64,000 bases of DNA. It comes from Zantedeschia hybrid cultivar (Eukaryota; Streptophyta; Magnoliopsida; Alismatales; Araceae). Shown here piece after piece: positions 23,601-33,330 of the stretch. The notes beneath the pieces are model-generated. The model was given only the letters and a program-made list of their open reading frames with translations, had not been told where the DNA came from and ran no database searches. Every line of letters begins with the position of its first letter. The stretch's first letter is position 1. Location of the stretch: assembly GCA_030544215.1 (NCBI GenBank), contig JARZZO010000001.1, positions 65,711,956 to 65,775,955 of the forward strand. Reading direction: 5' to 3'. The position numbers were made by a program, and so were the translations under genes.

Positions 23601-26173
23601 GCGATCCAGTCCGGATGGTGCACCTCTCGGAGGTGCCCGGCGTCCAGCCCCTTCTGCACTTCGGCTTGGATGGCGGCCCTCCTTTCCTGATTGAAGGTGC
23701 GCCGCTTCTGCTTCACCGGGGGCTGGTCGGGATCGGTATGGAGTCGGTGCTCTGCTACCTCCGGGTCAACCCCGGGCATATCCGCCGGAGACCAGGCGAA
23801 GACATCGAGATTCTTTTTCAAGAACTCGGTAAGCTTCTCTGCTTCGCCCCTCTCCAGGCCGGAGCCTATCATCAAGACTCGTCCCTCGCCTCCCGGAACA
23901 GGGACGGCGAGGAGTGCTTCTCCCGGGGATGCCTCGGCCGATGATTCGATCGTTAGGGTTTCGGCTGCTGTCTTCCCCTTGACCGAAATCATGTAGCACT
24001 GCCGGGCTGCTTCTTGGTTCCCTCTGGCCTCGCCTATTCCATGGCTGGTGTGAAACTTCAGCTTCTGATGGAAGGACGAAGGCACGGCTCCGACCCCGCC
24101 GATGAGCCTTCGGCCGAATATGGCGTTGTAGGCTGAATCGATCTTTACAACGGCGAAGTCCGTCTCAACGGTTAATTGCCGGGGGGCGGAGCCTAAGGTT
24201 ACATGAAGTCGGACAATACCCTCTACTCGGCAGGGCGAGCCGTTAAAACCGAAGAGGGGGCCCCGGTGAGGCTTCATATCAGCCTCACTTAATCCCATTT
24301 TTTCGAAACAGTCGTAAAACAAGATGTTTGAGGCACTTCCATTATCCACAAAGATTCTATGTACATCATAGTTATTTATTACAGCATTGACGACGAGGGC
24401 GTCATCATGAGGGACCTGAACATCAGTCAGGTCCTCGGCGCCGAAGGTGATGTCTTCGAGACGAGGCCTCTTCGGTTCGCCGTCAACCGCCGCCACTGTG
24501 TTGTGCTGCCGTGGCCTGGACCCTTCCCCCGGTCCTCCGGATATCATCATGATAGACCCAGAACTGGGTCTTTGATGGGATGACTCTACCGGGGCCGAGG
24601 TAGCTTTTGGCGGAGGAGCGGCCTCTATCGCCGGGGGCTGCTGTTGCCTGGGCGCTGCAGGGACGTCCCGGTTCTGTTGTGGCGGCTGCTCTCGCCGGTA
24701 CTGCGGCAGTCTTCCTTCCCGGATGATGCGGTCGATCTCCTCCCAGAGCTGCCGGCACTCATCCGTCGTGTGGCCGATCTCCCGGTGGTATTCACAGTAC
24801 CTGCCGGGGTCCCTTCGGCGAGGATCGGTCTTGATGCGATCAGGCCGCCGGAGCATGCCCTTCACCTCCATGAGCATTCGGGAAGGGGGAGCAGGTAAGG
24901 GCAGGTACCGCGGCTGCGGGTCCCGTCGCCTCTCCCTGTCCCAGTCCTCCAGGCGAAATCGCTTTCGGGAGGGCTCTTGGTCTTCAGGCCGAGGTCGGGC
25001 CACCTGAGGAGCAGGTGCCGAGGTGGCTTCGGCTGCGCCTCTGCCCCTGGACAGCATCAGGGCCTCCCGGTTGATGTACTTATGGGCCCGGGCTACGAGG
25101 TCCTGGAAGGTCGGAGGATGGCGCTTCCCAATGGAGCCGAGGAGCCCCTCGTCCTGGCACCCGCTGATCACGGCCGAAACCGCGATCGAGCTATCGAGGT
25201 TCGGGATCTGGGTGGCCTCGGTCCGGAACTTGGTGAAGTACTCTTGGAGAGTTTCGGCGGGGCCTTGCCGGATGGCCAACAAGCTGGCCGAGGTCTTGCA
25301 CTGCCGGGTGGCGTCATAGAACTGGTCGATGAACAACTGGCCCAACTGGACTAAGGAGTGAATAGAGTCGGGGGCCAGCGTCTCGAACCAGGTGAGGGCA
25401 ATTTTTTCGAGGGTGAGGGGGAAAAGACGGCAGCGGACTGCCTCGGAGATCCCCCGGACCCGGAGGTAGGTGTTGAACCTCTGGAAATGACAGACCGGAT
25501 CTGTCATCCCGTCATAGAGAGGGCCCTTCGGTAACTTGAAGTCGGGGGGCACCTCGGTGGCCAGGAGCTTCGCCGTGAAGGGGGTCTGCTCCAGGATGTT
25601 GCTGGCGAGAGGCGCCCCGTGAGGCCGAGACACCATCTGCTGCATCTCCTTGCGCATCGCTGTCAGCCGCCGGTCCAGGTCCGAGGCAGTTGAGGTGGCA
25701 ACGGATTGTCCTCCGGTCCGGGTCGGACGGTATTCCGACGAAGCATAATCCTGCTCCATCAGACGATCGGCGCGGGGAGCTCGGGCAGGTAGTGCCGAGG
25801 GCTCGCTGCGCGCCGCCGCGGTTTCGTCGAGAGAAACTGGCGCAGGCACCGGCCGGAACCGGACGTCTTGTACTGGGTAGAGTGGGGGGAGCGGCGTCTG
25901 CTGGGGAGGCTGCCCCGTCAGTCCCATGTGTTGGGCGATGGCGAACACCATCCCCTGAAGAGGCGCCAGGGATGTGACGGCAGCGGCCAGCGTCGCCATC
26001 TGCTGCTGGAGCACCCCCACTCGATCCTCTGAGCCGAGAGACTCCGGTATGGTTGGCAGAGGCATGTTCGGCAGGGCAGAAGGTGCGCCTTCGGAAGGCA
26101 GCATCTGCGCCGAAGCCTCCCGCGCTTCTGCTTCGCTTTGTGTGGATCGTCGGGTCACAGGTCGCTGAGACAT
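20669..26173 (-). CDS. Tat-1 Gag-Pol polyprotein, complete, 1834 residues
   Basis: One uninterrupted frame starts at ATG 26173, shortly after the primer-binding site. Order of domains (approximate residues): retrotransposon Gag 228-366; zinc knuckle of the variant form C-x2-H-x4-H-x4-C at 459-472 (CEYHREIGHTTDEC); aspartic protease with DNGSA at 610-614; reverse transcriptase with YIDD at 972-975; the connection/RNase H region; a second archaeal-type RNase H with VDGSA near 1268, then EYEA, SDSQ and an RADAL end; integrase zinc region from about 1460 (H-H-C-C with RRCDQCQRF); and integrase core with first Asp near 1557, a second in SDNGKQF and Glu in GQAEVTN. The C-terminus is the usual GPYRVREVI and WNVERLRRYY tail. 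All catalytic motifs I can check are present. Proteins of this kind form the particle, copy the RNA and integrate the cDNA. Expression and activity are not known. Confidence 0.96.
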   Translation of the reverse strand: MSQRPVTRRSTQSEAEAREASAQMLPSEGAPSALPNMPLPTIPESLGSEDRVGVLQQQMATLAAAVTSLAPLQGMVFAIAQHMGLTGQPPQQTPLPPLYPVQDVRFRPVPAPVSLDETAAARSEPSALPARAPRADRLMEQDYASSEYRPTRTGGQSVATSTASDLDRRLTAMRKEMQQMVSRPHGAPLASNILEQTPFTAKLLATEVPPDFKLPKGPLYDGMTDPVCHFQRFNTYLRVRGISEAVRCRLFPLTLEKIALTWFETLAPDSIHSLVQLGQLFIDQFYDATRQCKTSASLLAIRQGPAETLQEYFTKFRTEATQIPNLDSSIAVSAVISGCQDEGLLGSIGKRHPPTFQDLVARAHKYINREALMLSRGRGAAEATSAPAPQVARPRPEDQEPSRKRFRLEDWDRERRRDPQPRYLPLPAPPSRMLMEVKGMLRRPDRIKTDPRRRDPGRYCEYHREIGHTTDECRQLWEEIDRIIREGRLPQYRREQPPQQNRDVPAAPRQQQPPAIEAAPPPKATSAPVESSHQRPSSGSIMMISGGPGEGSRPRQHNTVAAVDGEPKRPRLEDITFGAEDLTDVQVPHDDALVVNAVINNYDVHRIFVDNGSASNILFYDCFEKMGLSEADMKPHRGPLFGFNGSPCRVEGIVRLHVTLGSAPRQLTVETDFAVVKIDSAYNAIFGRRLIGGVGAVPSSFHQKLKFHTSHGIGEARGNQEAARQCYMISVKGKTAAETLTIESSAEASPGEALLAVPVPGGEGRVLMIGSGLERGEAEKLTEFLKKNLDVFAWSPADMPGVDPEVAEHRLHTDPDQPPVKQKRRTFNQERRAAIQAEVQKGLDAGHLREVHHPDWIANVVMVPKKDGKWRMCVDFTNLNKACPMDSFPLPRIDQVVDATSGHELLSFLDAYSGYHQIRMHPDDESKTSFTIDLGLYCYTRMPFGLKNAGATYQRLVNKVFALQLGRNMEVYIDDMLVKSRVAAEHLANLAETFSALRRYKMKLNPAKCAFGVASGKFLGYMVTHRGVEANPEKVSAIMQMRPPANLREVQKMNGRIAALSRFMSRAADYCFPFFKLLKKANNFDWTEECQTAFNQLKAYLSKVPILSKPVPGEPLSLYLAVSETALSAVLVREQDGVQKPVYYTSRALQGAELRYLALEKLALALVSSARRLRPYFLAHSVKVLTDQPLRQILSRPEVSGRLAKWAIELGEFDISYAPRVAIKAQALADFIAELTPGAPTAPRPAADAVEAEATSAPAAADEWRLFVDGSAYSTGSGARWILASPEGVVTEYALRFSFPATNNAVEYEALISGLRAAKKLGARNLKAFSDSQLIAGHISGEYEARDAMMASYLHVTRQILAQFDSYEIIRIPRVENTRADALSRLASTQDGGGGRMILVEELAEPSLGGTEAMQVTEVEAETWMTPLVAFLLQGEVPVDPKEAKHVRQRSSHFLLVDGVLYKKSFGRPLLRCLGPAEADYATREVHEGICGAHAGGRALTHKLLRQGYWWPTLREDALALVRRCDQCQRFSSLIHQAATLLTPLSDPWPFAQWGIDLLGPFPIATGQRKFLIVAVDYFTKWVEAEPLASITDSNAWNFVWKSIICRLGIPRAIISDNGKQFDSQRFSDNCASFGILHKFTSVAHPRANGQAEVTNRSLLQGLKTRLGEAKGQWVEELPSVLWAYRTTSRTPTGETPFRMAYGVEAVIPVEIGLPSPRVVAYSPEFNEEGLKDHLDLIEETRDKARIRLAAYQQRMAKYHNTRVKPRSFEVGSLVLRNAHTSKPAEALGKLAPNWEGPYRVREVIRRGAYRLETLSGQPLPRTWNVERLRRYYM

Positions 26174-26190
26174 GACTTGTTTTGTTGGTT

Positions 26191-26207
26191 TCCCACAGAC
26201 GGCGCCA
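26191..26207 (-). other. Tat-1 primer-binding site
   Basis: On the minus strand TGGCGCCGTCTGTGGGA begins two bases after the 5' LTR. The first nine bases match the complement of a plant tRNA-Asp 3' end as I know it; the rest diverges. Position and TGG start support the call; the tRNA identity is less sure. Confidence 0.75.
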
Positions 26208-26209
26208 CG

Positions 26210-27296
26210 TGATGTAGACTGGATCTATCACGAACGGATTCCGGAGCTGGAATCCGAAGAGGAGGATCCGGAGCTGGGCCGGATCAGTGTTGGTAGGGGC
26301 CCGACGGGGATCCGGAAGGCAAAGGACGCAGAGGCGGGGCCGACGGTCCGAGGCCGGAGGCTACTCGGAGCGGGCTTTCTCTTGGATAGTGAGCCCGAAG
26401 AAGACCCTTCGGGGCGAGACCGAGTCTCCTGTCTTGGGCCGAAGCTCCTTCGGCGGACGAAGGAGCGGCGCGGTTGAGTCTTCCCTCAACTGCTGTCGAC
26501 AGGGGACGAAGCCGAAGCCGACGGTCCGAGGCCGGAGGCGACTCGGAGCGGGCTTGCTCTTCGATAGTGAGCCCGAAGGCTCCTTCAGCGCGAGACCGAG
26601 TCTCCTGTCTTGGGGCAGCCGGCGTACGGCGTCGAGACCAGGGAGAGGAATCCGAGGCCGGCGGCCGAGACCGACTCGGGAAGATCGGCGATGATTCGAA
26701 CCGAGCCCCTGCAGGAGGGAAAGAAGAAGAAGAACCGGTCAGCAGGAGCCCCGGGCGTCAGCCCTTGGGAACCCCCTCCGACGGTCAAGTTAGCTCCTGA
26801 AGAAGATTCGATTCAGAAGGCAAAGAGAATAGCTTTAATGCTCTTCGGACAGCAGTCCTTTAAGGGTCTCGGAGGCTTGGGGAAGCATCCGTTGCATACC
26901 TTTGGCAATAAATAGCGGGGTATTTATAGCAGAGGATAGCGGATGGTTAACGGTGGCAGCCGATATGGGACTAAATGAGGGCTTACTGATAAACCGCCAT
27001 AGTGCCCGATCCGCCACCGGAGTGGGCCGGATTCGGCTACCGGGCCGAAGGGGGTTGGGCCGCTGACGGGCCGAAGCCTGTTGGGCCGTGGGCTGCCGTG
27101 CTGCTCCCGGGCCGAAGGCTGCTGGGCCGCTGACGGGCTGATGCCTGTTGGGCCGGGAGCGACGGTGCCGCTTATGGGCCGAAGGCTGCTGGGCCGCTGA
27201 CGGGCCGAAGGCTCCCGGAGGACCTGGTACTGTATCTGTTGGGATGAACGGGGTTTGGGCTCGTATAAATGGGCCGAATCGGATTCTGCCTCATCA
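26210..27296 (-). repeat. Tat-1 5' LTR
   Basis: 1087 bp, partner of 15480-16566 and colinear without gaps. It drives the gag-pol transcript on the minus strand. Confidence 0.95.
26921..26928 (-). promoter_or_regulatory. TATA box of the Tat-1 5' LTR
   Basis: tatttata on plus reads TATAAATA on minus, inside the conserved context gctataaatacc. The matching site in Tat-2 is at 32563-32570. It is the likely RNA polymerase II start region for gag-pol. Confidence 0.6.
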
Positions 27297-27539
27297 GTAA
27301 GTGTCATATTGTAATTCCAACTATGCACACAAGTACGATAAGTTTTGTTTAATCATATGCCTTGTATAATGTTCTAAGGCCCACTAACATTTTTTAGGAA
27401 ATAAGCACATGATTGTAATTATTGGGTCAAAGATTCGTCCGATCTTGACCGAACGGCCAGAATCTCCTGCAAAAAACTCTTCGTCGTTTCCTGTAAGAGA
27501 GACACTAGATCAAGGGCAATCCCTATTTCGATTCCGGGG

Positions 27540-27760
27540 AACCCGTTGCTAATAATATGTTTAGAAACGACTGTTTTAATTAGGCGTCGCTAATAATATT
27601 TTTAGAAACGACTATTTTTACCACTCGTCGCTATTAGTCTTTAATAGCGACGACTTTTTGAAGTTGTTGCTAATAATCGGTTATTAGCTACAACTTTTAA
27701 GACGTAGTTGCTGTTAAATGTATTAGCGATCCGTAGCTAGTAACCTCATTTCTTGTAGTG
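27540..27760 (-). mobile_element. CACTA-type (EnSpm) terminal fragment
   Basis: On the minus strand the right edge reads CACTACAAGAAAT, the standard CACTA terminus. It is followed by subterminal repeats based on agcgacga and gctaataat, read in both directions. No matching left terminus is seen, so the element is truncated or its other end has decayed. No transposase coding sequence is present. Confidence 0.6.
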
Positions 27761-29300
27761 ATTTGTAGAAATGTGATTTGTAGAAATATGCTTGTGATAT
27801 AATTTGATCCAGCATAATTGCCTTAAAAGTTGGTCAAATCTAGTTAACTAGGGACAAGGGCATGAAAAGAATAACTATGAGAGATTAAGAAACCACTACA
27901 ATTTGATCTGGCCCCCCGACCCTATCATCATGGATAGGATTAAGTTATTATACATATTCGGCTAAAAGCCCAAAATAAGAACTTTTGACCTTTTCCTTTG
28001 AGCGTTGTGTTCACAGGCAAGAGGACATGGAAATGAAGACAAGAAGAAAGGGTATGATCAATGGCATTGATCATACATGTACAACATTTATCAACTATAC
28101 CAATAGAGTTAGCCTACATCATCTCAACAAAGGGATGCAAGGAAGTATCCTAGTCCCTATCCTCTCCTACTGTCCGATCTCCCATCTCGTTGTTGTCATC
28201 CTCTTTCTCCTTTTGTTCAAGTCGTATAGGATCGTTTACTTGTTTGGTTTTTGTTACGATTGCTAAAATAAATGTTATTGTTTCATTTGTTGTTTCTTGC
28301 GAATAACTAATAAATGCAAGGTTTCTTCCAAAAATAAATAAATAAATAAATGCAAGGAAAATAAGGGTGCATGAGACTCATCGAAGGTACATAAGCTTAC
28401 TAAGATACGCAGAAATATTATAGACTTTCTCTCAATTTTAGATAAAACTCGGAAACCTTGAATGAATGCTAGAATATAAAGCTAGTTTGATAAATATTAC
28501 ATTAATCGTATAGTCGCCTCTTTTTGTTTAATATGTTACCGTATTTTGTTTGTGGGTAATTAATAGGCGAATTCACTATGCTACTACATTATGTTGTGTA
28601 GGCTCACACGATTACTTATATTTGTTAGAACTAAATTTATTCTAGTCTACTTGGAGGTTGAATTGAGCACTTTTGTATTTGCGATGCATTCATCAATGAG
28701 AATCCAATATAACCCAAAAATAATGCATGCCACTTATCAAATGTAGAAATAGTGAAGTTGTATAACCTAGGTTAATGGAATTTTTCACTTGAAAAAGACA
28801 AGAAATAGAGAGCCACACGTGTTTGTGACGTTGAAACCTCCCAGTATATGGTCTACATATTTTTATTGTATTTACTTGATCTTATTGATAAATTAGCACT
28901 AAAATCAATTACTCTAAAAACTTTACTGTACTAACAATTAATGGAATTGCCTGAGCCACCTCTAAATTAAACCAAAGAGAAATTTAGATTGATAAAAGTG
29001 AGAAAGTTTGAATTTGGTCTCTATATTATAAGAAAATGTAAAAGGAAACATGAATATACAAATTATTGTTCCACTGCATTCTAGTAACTTAAAACTTGTA
29101 ATGTCATAAGAAAATGATAAGCAAACGGGCAGTTGTCCACTAAAAAGTGGAAGATTCCTTTGTTTATTCACAACCAAAAGCACAAAAGTTTACCGAGAAA
29201 ATGCCTACTTGAACCGTACAATTCTATCTTATTCTATCTGCATCTTCTATAACAGGAAAAAAAAAAAAATCTGCAGTAGGTACTTTGATGTACAATATTT
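27761..29300. other. Intergenic DNA, no gene seen
   Basis: Frames of up to 93 codons show no recognisable domain. A short (aaat)n run lies at 28328-28352. Nothing else can be supported before the last exon of the X8 gene. Confidence 0.55.
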
Positions 29301-31570
29301 TTATTCCCCACCAGCGATCGCTTCTAGTGCAATTGTTATAAAACGGCATCCATCAACACCTGGAGAATAAAAGAAAAGATAATTAATAATGATAATCATA
29401 TGAGTGTAACTTGGATAGAGATATTAAATAGAAACTTAAATAAATTAGATACTTATTTCCTAAGCATCAAAGTGTACAAAATGGATGGACTGGATAGTAT
29501 TATACTATCTAATCTAAACCTCAATGTCAAGATTGATTAGTTCTTTATCTATATATATAATTTTTCCATTGTAGAGAAGTTTTAACAGTAACATAAATAA
29601 GTAATTTTTGGAGTAAGTGACATGGTGTTTATTCTAGCATCAGTGACAAAGGATCCTACTCCTATTTAATAATGATAACTTAATTATGAATTTTATGTGA
29701 AAATATTACTAAGAAATCGATGGTCTTCTTCTTTCTTTGCTCTCTTGTTTCCCTTTTTTTTCTTTTGGATCCATGAAAAGGAATAAAGTGGCTAGCATGT
29801 AATATCAAGGGATTTTTGTATATATACCTCTGATAAATATCGCACTTGAATGTATGCTTTCAATTCCCACGTATTATTTTCGATACCCCTGAAATCTCAG
29901 AAATGTTACGATTATACTCTTCCTACCGAATGTCAATAAATTAAATCTAAAGATTTTGCATACAAACTCTTAAATTCACTAATATTTTACATATATACCT
30001 TTAAATTTATTCGAATTTTACATATATACTCTTGATGTTGTCAAGATTTACATAATCTTTTCGACATATTCGATCAGAGTTCACATTATTTTGATAAAGG
30101 AGCATAACTACAATAGTTTTGAGATGTCAGGAGTTTTAAAAAAATATGTAAAAGTTGAGAATATAAATACAAATATTATAGTTTTTAAGAATATATATAT
30201 AAAGATCGTTGATATCAATAGCATGTGATTGTGTGTAGAAGAGTTTGAGAGTACACACGGGCGCTGTGGGAAGTGGGAACTTACTAGGATCCTTGGTGAT
30301 CAGCATGGCCGTCCCGCCAAAATCGCACGTCCCGCCGGCCGCCCTCGTCCGCTGCCAGAAGCTGTTGAAGGCGTACGAAGCGTGGTTGATGAGCGTGTCC
30401 GGCTGGTAGCACGGCCCGTTGGGCTGGATCGAGTCGCAGTCCGCCCCCGACCCACAGGCGTAGTTCATAGCCTCCTGGATGAGGGGGTCCGGCACCGTCG
30501 GCTTGGCCACGCACCACAGCGCGTACGCGATCCCCGCCGGCGGCGGCGGCGCGGCAGGCGGAGGGTAGACGACCGGCGGCTGGAAGACGTACTCGGGTGG
30601 GCTCGGCGCATGGTACTCCGGGGGGCTGGGGATGTAGTACCCCGGGGGGCTCGGCACGTAGTACTCTGGGGGGCTGGGAACGTAGCTCGGCGGGCTCGGC
30701 ACGTTCTCCGGCGGGGTGGGGACGTAAGTCGGTGGGTTCGGCACATAGCTAGGCGGGCTCGGCACGTTCTCCGGCGGTGTGGGGACGTAACTCGGCGGGC
30801 TCGGCACGTTCTCCGGCGGGGTGGGAACGTAACTGGGTGGGCTCGGCACATAGCTCGGCGGATTTGGAATGTAAGTTGGAGGGCTCGGCCCGAAGGGACT
30901 CGGCACGTACTCTGGCGGGCTCGGCAAGACCACGACGGGGCTGGGCACATTTTCCGGCGGACTTGGCTCATAACTCGGCGGGTTAGGGGGCTGTTCAGGT
31001 GGTGGGTTCGGCGTCAATGGTGTGCAGTACTCCGGCGGGCTGGGGACAACGACCGGAGGCGACGAATATATGGGTAGTGCAGGTGGCGGAGGTGGGGAGG
31101 GGATCGAGGGAGGGTTGACCACCGGAGGTGGCAGCGCCGTTGAAGGTGGCTTGTTGGGACGTGGCGGTGTCGGGGGGTTAACGCAGTAGAGGGGTTCACC
31201 CGGTTGTGGGGAAGAGGACGGCGAAGAGCAGCCCATGACGTCTTCATAGGGTGGCATTGCGAGTGGGGATCCCACGTAGTAAGGATCCGAGGATGTGTAA
31301 ATAGCTAAGTGCTTAACCAGCTGCAGCTTCTTCTTCCTGGCGGCTTGATGGCGCTGCAGCGTGGGTTTGATGTCACCTGAGCTTATTCTCGCATCTACAT
31401 AACATATATTTCGATGGTTACATATTTGATTGCAAGTGAACATGAAGTTAGACACAATGAAGTTAACTAGCTAGAAGAGTATAAGGATACCAATACTTAC
31501 TACATTCGAGGAAGAAGGTGGCTATGACAGGCAAGTAGAGGAACACTAGCAGGGCTTTCCTCACACCCAT
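29301..31570 (-). CDS. Proline-rich secreted X8-domain (CBM43) protein, three exons
   Basis: Exon 1 (31570-31501) starts MGVRKALLVFLYLPVIATFF, a signal peptide. Intron 1 is 31500-31395 (TGTA|GTAAGT ... TATGTAG|AT). Exon 2 (31394-30285) carries a Lys/Arg patch, then a long extensin-like region (about residues 75-310) of SPPSYVP, TPPENVP and SPPEYYVP repeats, then most of the X8 domain from W317 (WCVAKPTVPDPL). Intron 2 (30284-29360, CCTA|GTAAGT ... CTCCAG|GT) leads to a 59-bp last exon (29359-29301) whose first codons complete DPSVDGC and supply the sixth X8 cysteine (C398) before a stop. Total 412 residues. All six X8 cysteines are present. X8 domains bind beta-1,3-glucan (callose), as in plasmodesmal callose-binding proteins and Ole e 10; the Pro-rich region suggests a cell-wall location. 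No GPI tail is evident. The last exon rests on splice motif, phase and cysteine pattern. Confidence 0.87.
29801..30219. mobile_element. Foldback element inside intron 2 of the X8 gene
   Basis: The left end (aatatcaagggatttttgta, then tatatacctc) is an imperfect reverse complement of the right end (atatatatataaagatcgtt, then gatatcaata), and the similarity continues inward for about 70 bp. It is AT-rich without coding capacity, and it accounts for nearly half of the 925-bp intron. Confidence 0.5.
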
Positions 31571-31997
31571 CGGTATCAGATACTACGCTCTGCCCACCAT
31601 GGCACCCTGCTGCTGCTGCAAAGAGCCAGTTATAGCCAGCACCAACACCTCTCGAATGGGTCAGACATGGAAGAAAAGATTGCCGCAACAGAGTAAAGAT
31701 GGGGACACCGGGATCTTTAAAGAAGGTGATGCTTTCGCTACCCATTATGCTTTTGTTGCAGCTTCTCTTTATTTTACTCCGTTCTCTCTGCGGCTGTTTA
31801 AGGAAGAACTTGTATGTCGGTCTAGTTAATGGTCAGTTCTGCCAGGATCTCAATTCGCTTGCTTGTGGCTACTGGCTGTGACTTGTCGACTCTCTTTTCT
31901 CCTGCGGTAGCTTAAGCATATGTGCTTGCTTGGTCTCAGGGAAATTATAAAGAACAAGAGGCCTTTGCCTTTATGTGTATGTTCTTTTGCTTCAGCC

Positions 31998-32034
<37 letters not shown>

Positions 32035-32189
32035 TGAAGTAATAAACATCTTTCGAATAAACATGTGGATGTGATATTAATGATCATAATCATTAGGCCA
32101 TCTCTAACGAAAACGTCACATTCAATTTATTTCACCAGTTACCTGATGAGGGTATTTTTTTAATGTTAAGATATCTTTCCAGAGCGGAA
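31571..32189. other. X8-gene upstream region with (CT)n
   Basis: This is the presumed promoter and 5' UTR side of the minus-strand X8 gene. Short plus-strand frames here have no recognisable domain. No TATA box is clear enough to place. Confidence 0.5.
32001..32031. repeat. (CT)n microsatellite
   Basis: Fifteen CT dinucleotides, reading GA on the minus strand about 430 bp upstream of the X8 start codon. GA repeats are common in plant promoters, but a role here is only a guess. Confidence 0.93.
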
Positions 32190-32194
32190 CATGG

Positions 32195-33328
32195 TGATGA
32201 GGCAGAATCCGATTTGGCCCATTGCAATAGGCCCAAACCCCATTCAGCCTAACAGCAGCAGTACCAGGCCCTCCGGCGGCCTTCGGCCCGTCAGCGGCCC
32301 AGCAGCTTTCGGCCCATAAGCGGCACCGTCGCTTCCGGCCCAACAGGCTTCAGCCCGTCAGCGGCCCACCAGCCTACGGCCCGGGAGCAGCGCGGCAGCC
32401 CAGGGCCCAACAGGTTTCGGCCCGTCAGCGGCCCAACCCCCTTCGGCCCGGTAGCCGTATCCGGCCCACTCCAGTGGCGGATCGGGCGCTATGGCGGTTT
32501 ATCAGTAAACCTTCATTTAGTCATATATCGGCTGCCACCGTTAACCATCCGCTATCCTCTGCTATAAATATCCCGCTATTTGTGGCCAAGAGGGTGGTGG
32601 GAAAAACGGATGCCTCCCCAAGCTTCCGAAACCCTTAAAGGACTCCTGTCCGAATAGCATTAGAGCTGTTCTTTCTTGCCTTCTGAATCGAATCTTCTTC
32701 AGGAGCTAACTTGACCGTCGGAGGGGGTTCCCCAGGGCTGACGCCCGGGACTCCTGCTGACTGGTTCTTCTTCTTCTTTCCTTCCTGCAGGGGCTCGGTT
32801 CGAATCATCGCCGACCTCCCCGAGTCGGTCTCGGCCGCCGACCTCGGATTCCTCTCCCTGGTCTCGACGCCGAACGCCGGCTGCCCCAAGACAGGAGACT
32901 CGGTCTCGCGCTGAAGGAGCCTTCGGACTCATTGTCCAAGGGCAAGCCCGCCGGCTGCCCCAAGACAGGAGACCCGGTCTCGCGCTGAAGGAGCCTTCGG
33001 GCTCACCGTCGGAGAGCAAGCCGTTCCTCCGTCCGGTCTCGGACCTTCAGGCTTCGGCTCCGACGCCCGTCGACCGTTCCGCCGAGAGAAGCTCCGTTCG
33101 CGCCGCGCCTTCGTCCGCCGAAGGAGCAGCGGCTCACTATCCAAGAGCAAGTCCGGCGACCGACCGCGCCCCCCACGGGCGGGTCCGGGTCAACCGCAGA
33201 AGCCCCGTCTTCGCCTCGTCGCGGATCCCCGTCGGGTCCCCTTCCATCATTCGGTCCGGACCAGCTCCGGATCCTCTTTTCCGGATTCCATCTGCGGAAT
33301 CCGGTCGTGATAGATCCTGTCTACATCA
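32195..33328 (+). repeat. Tat-2 5' LTR
   Basis: 1134 bp, tgatgaggca ... gtctacatca. A TATA box (tataaata) is at 32563-32570. It is complete, but the primer-binding site that should follow is gone. Confidence 0.93.
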
Positions 33329-33330
33329 CG

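Larger units (their letters stand above)
15475..27301 (-). mobile_element. Tat-1: full-length Ty3/Gypsy Tat-type retrotransposon
   Basis: GTAAG at 15475-15479 and 27297-27301 brackets an 11.8-kb element (15480-27296). Both ends carry 1087-bp LTRs starting tgatgtagac and ending cctcatca. On the minus strand the order is 5' LTR (right), primer-binding site, single gag-pol frame (26173-20669), tandem array, an oppositely directed three-exon gene, purine tract and 3' LTR (left). A second, archaeal-type RNase H after the usual one and an antisense gene near the 3' LTR are marks of the Tat lineage. By eye the LTRs differ at about 17 of 1087 positions (1.6%). At an assumed 1.3e-8 substitutions per site per year, insertion was roughly 0.6 million years ago. 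The element is intact in gag-pol coding terms, but its antisense gene carries a nonsense codon. Confidence 0.96.

Noticed and set aside
30229..31077. 282-codon plus-strand Arg/His-rich frame opposite the X8 gene
   Set aside because: It is the antisense shadow of the proline-rich repeats; its low-complexity composition follows from them.
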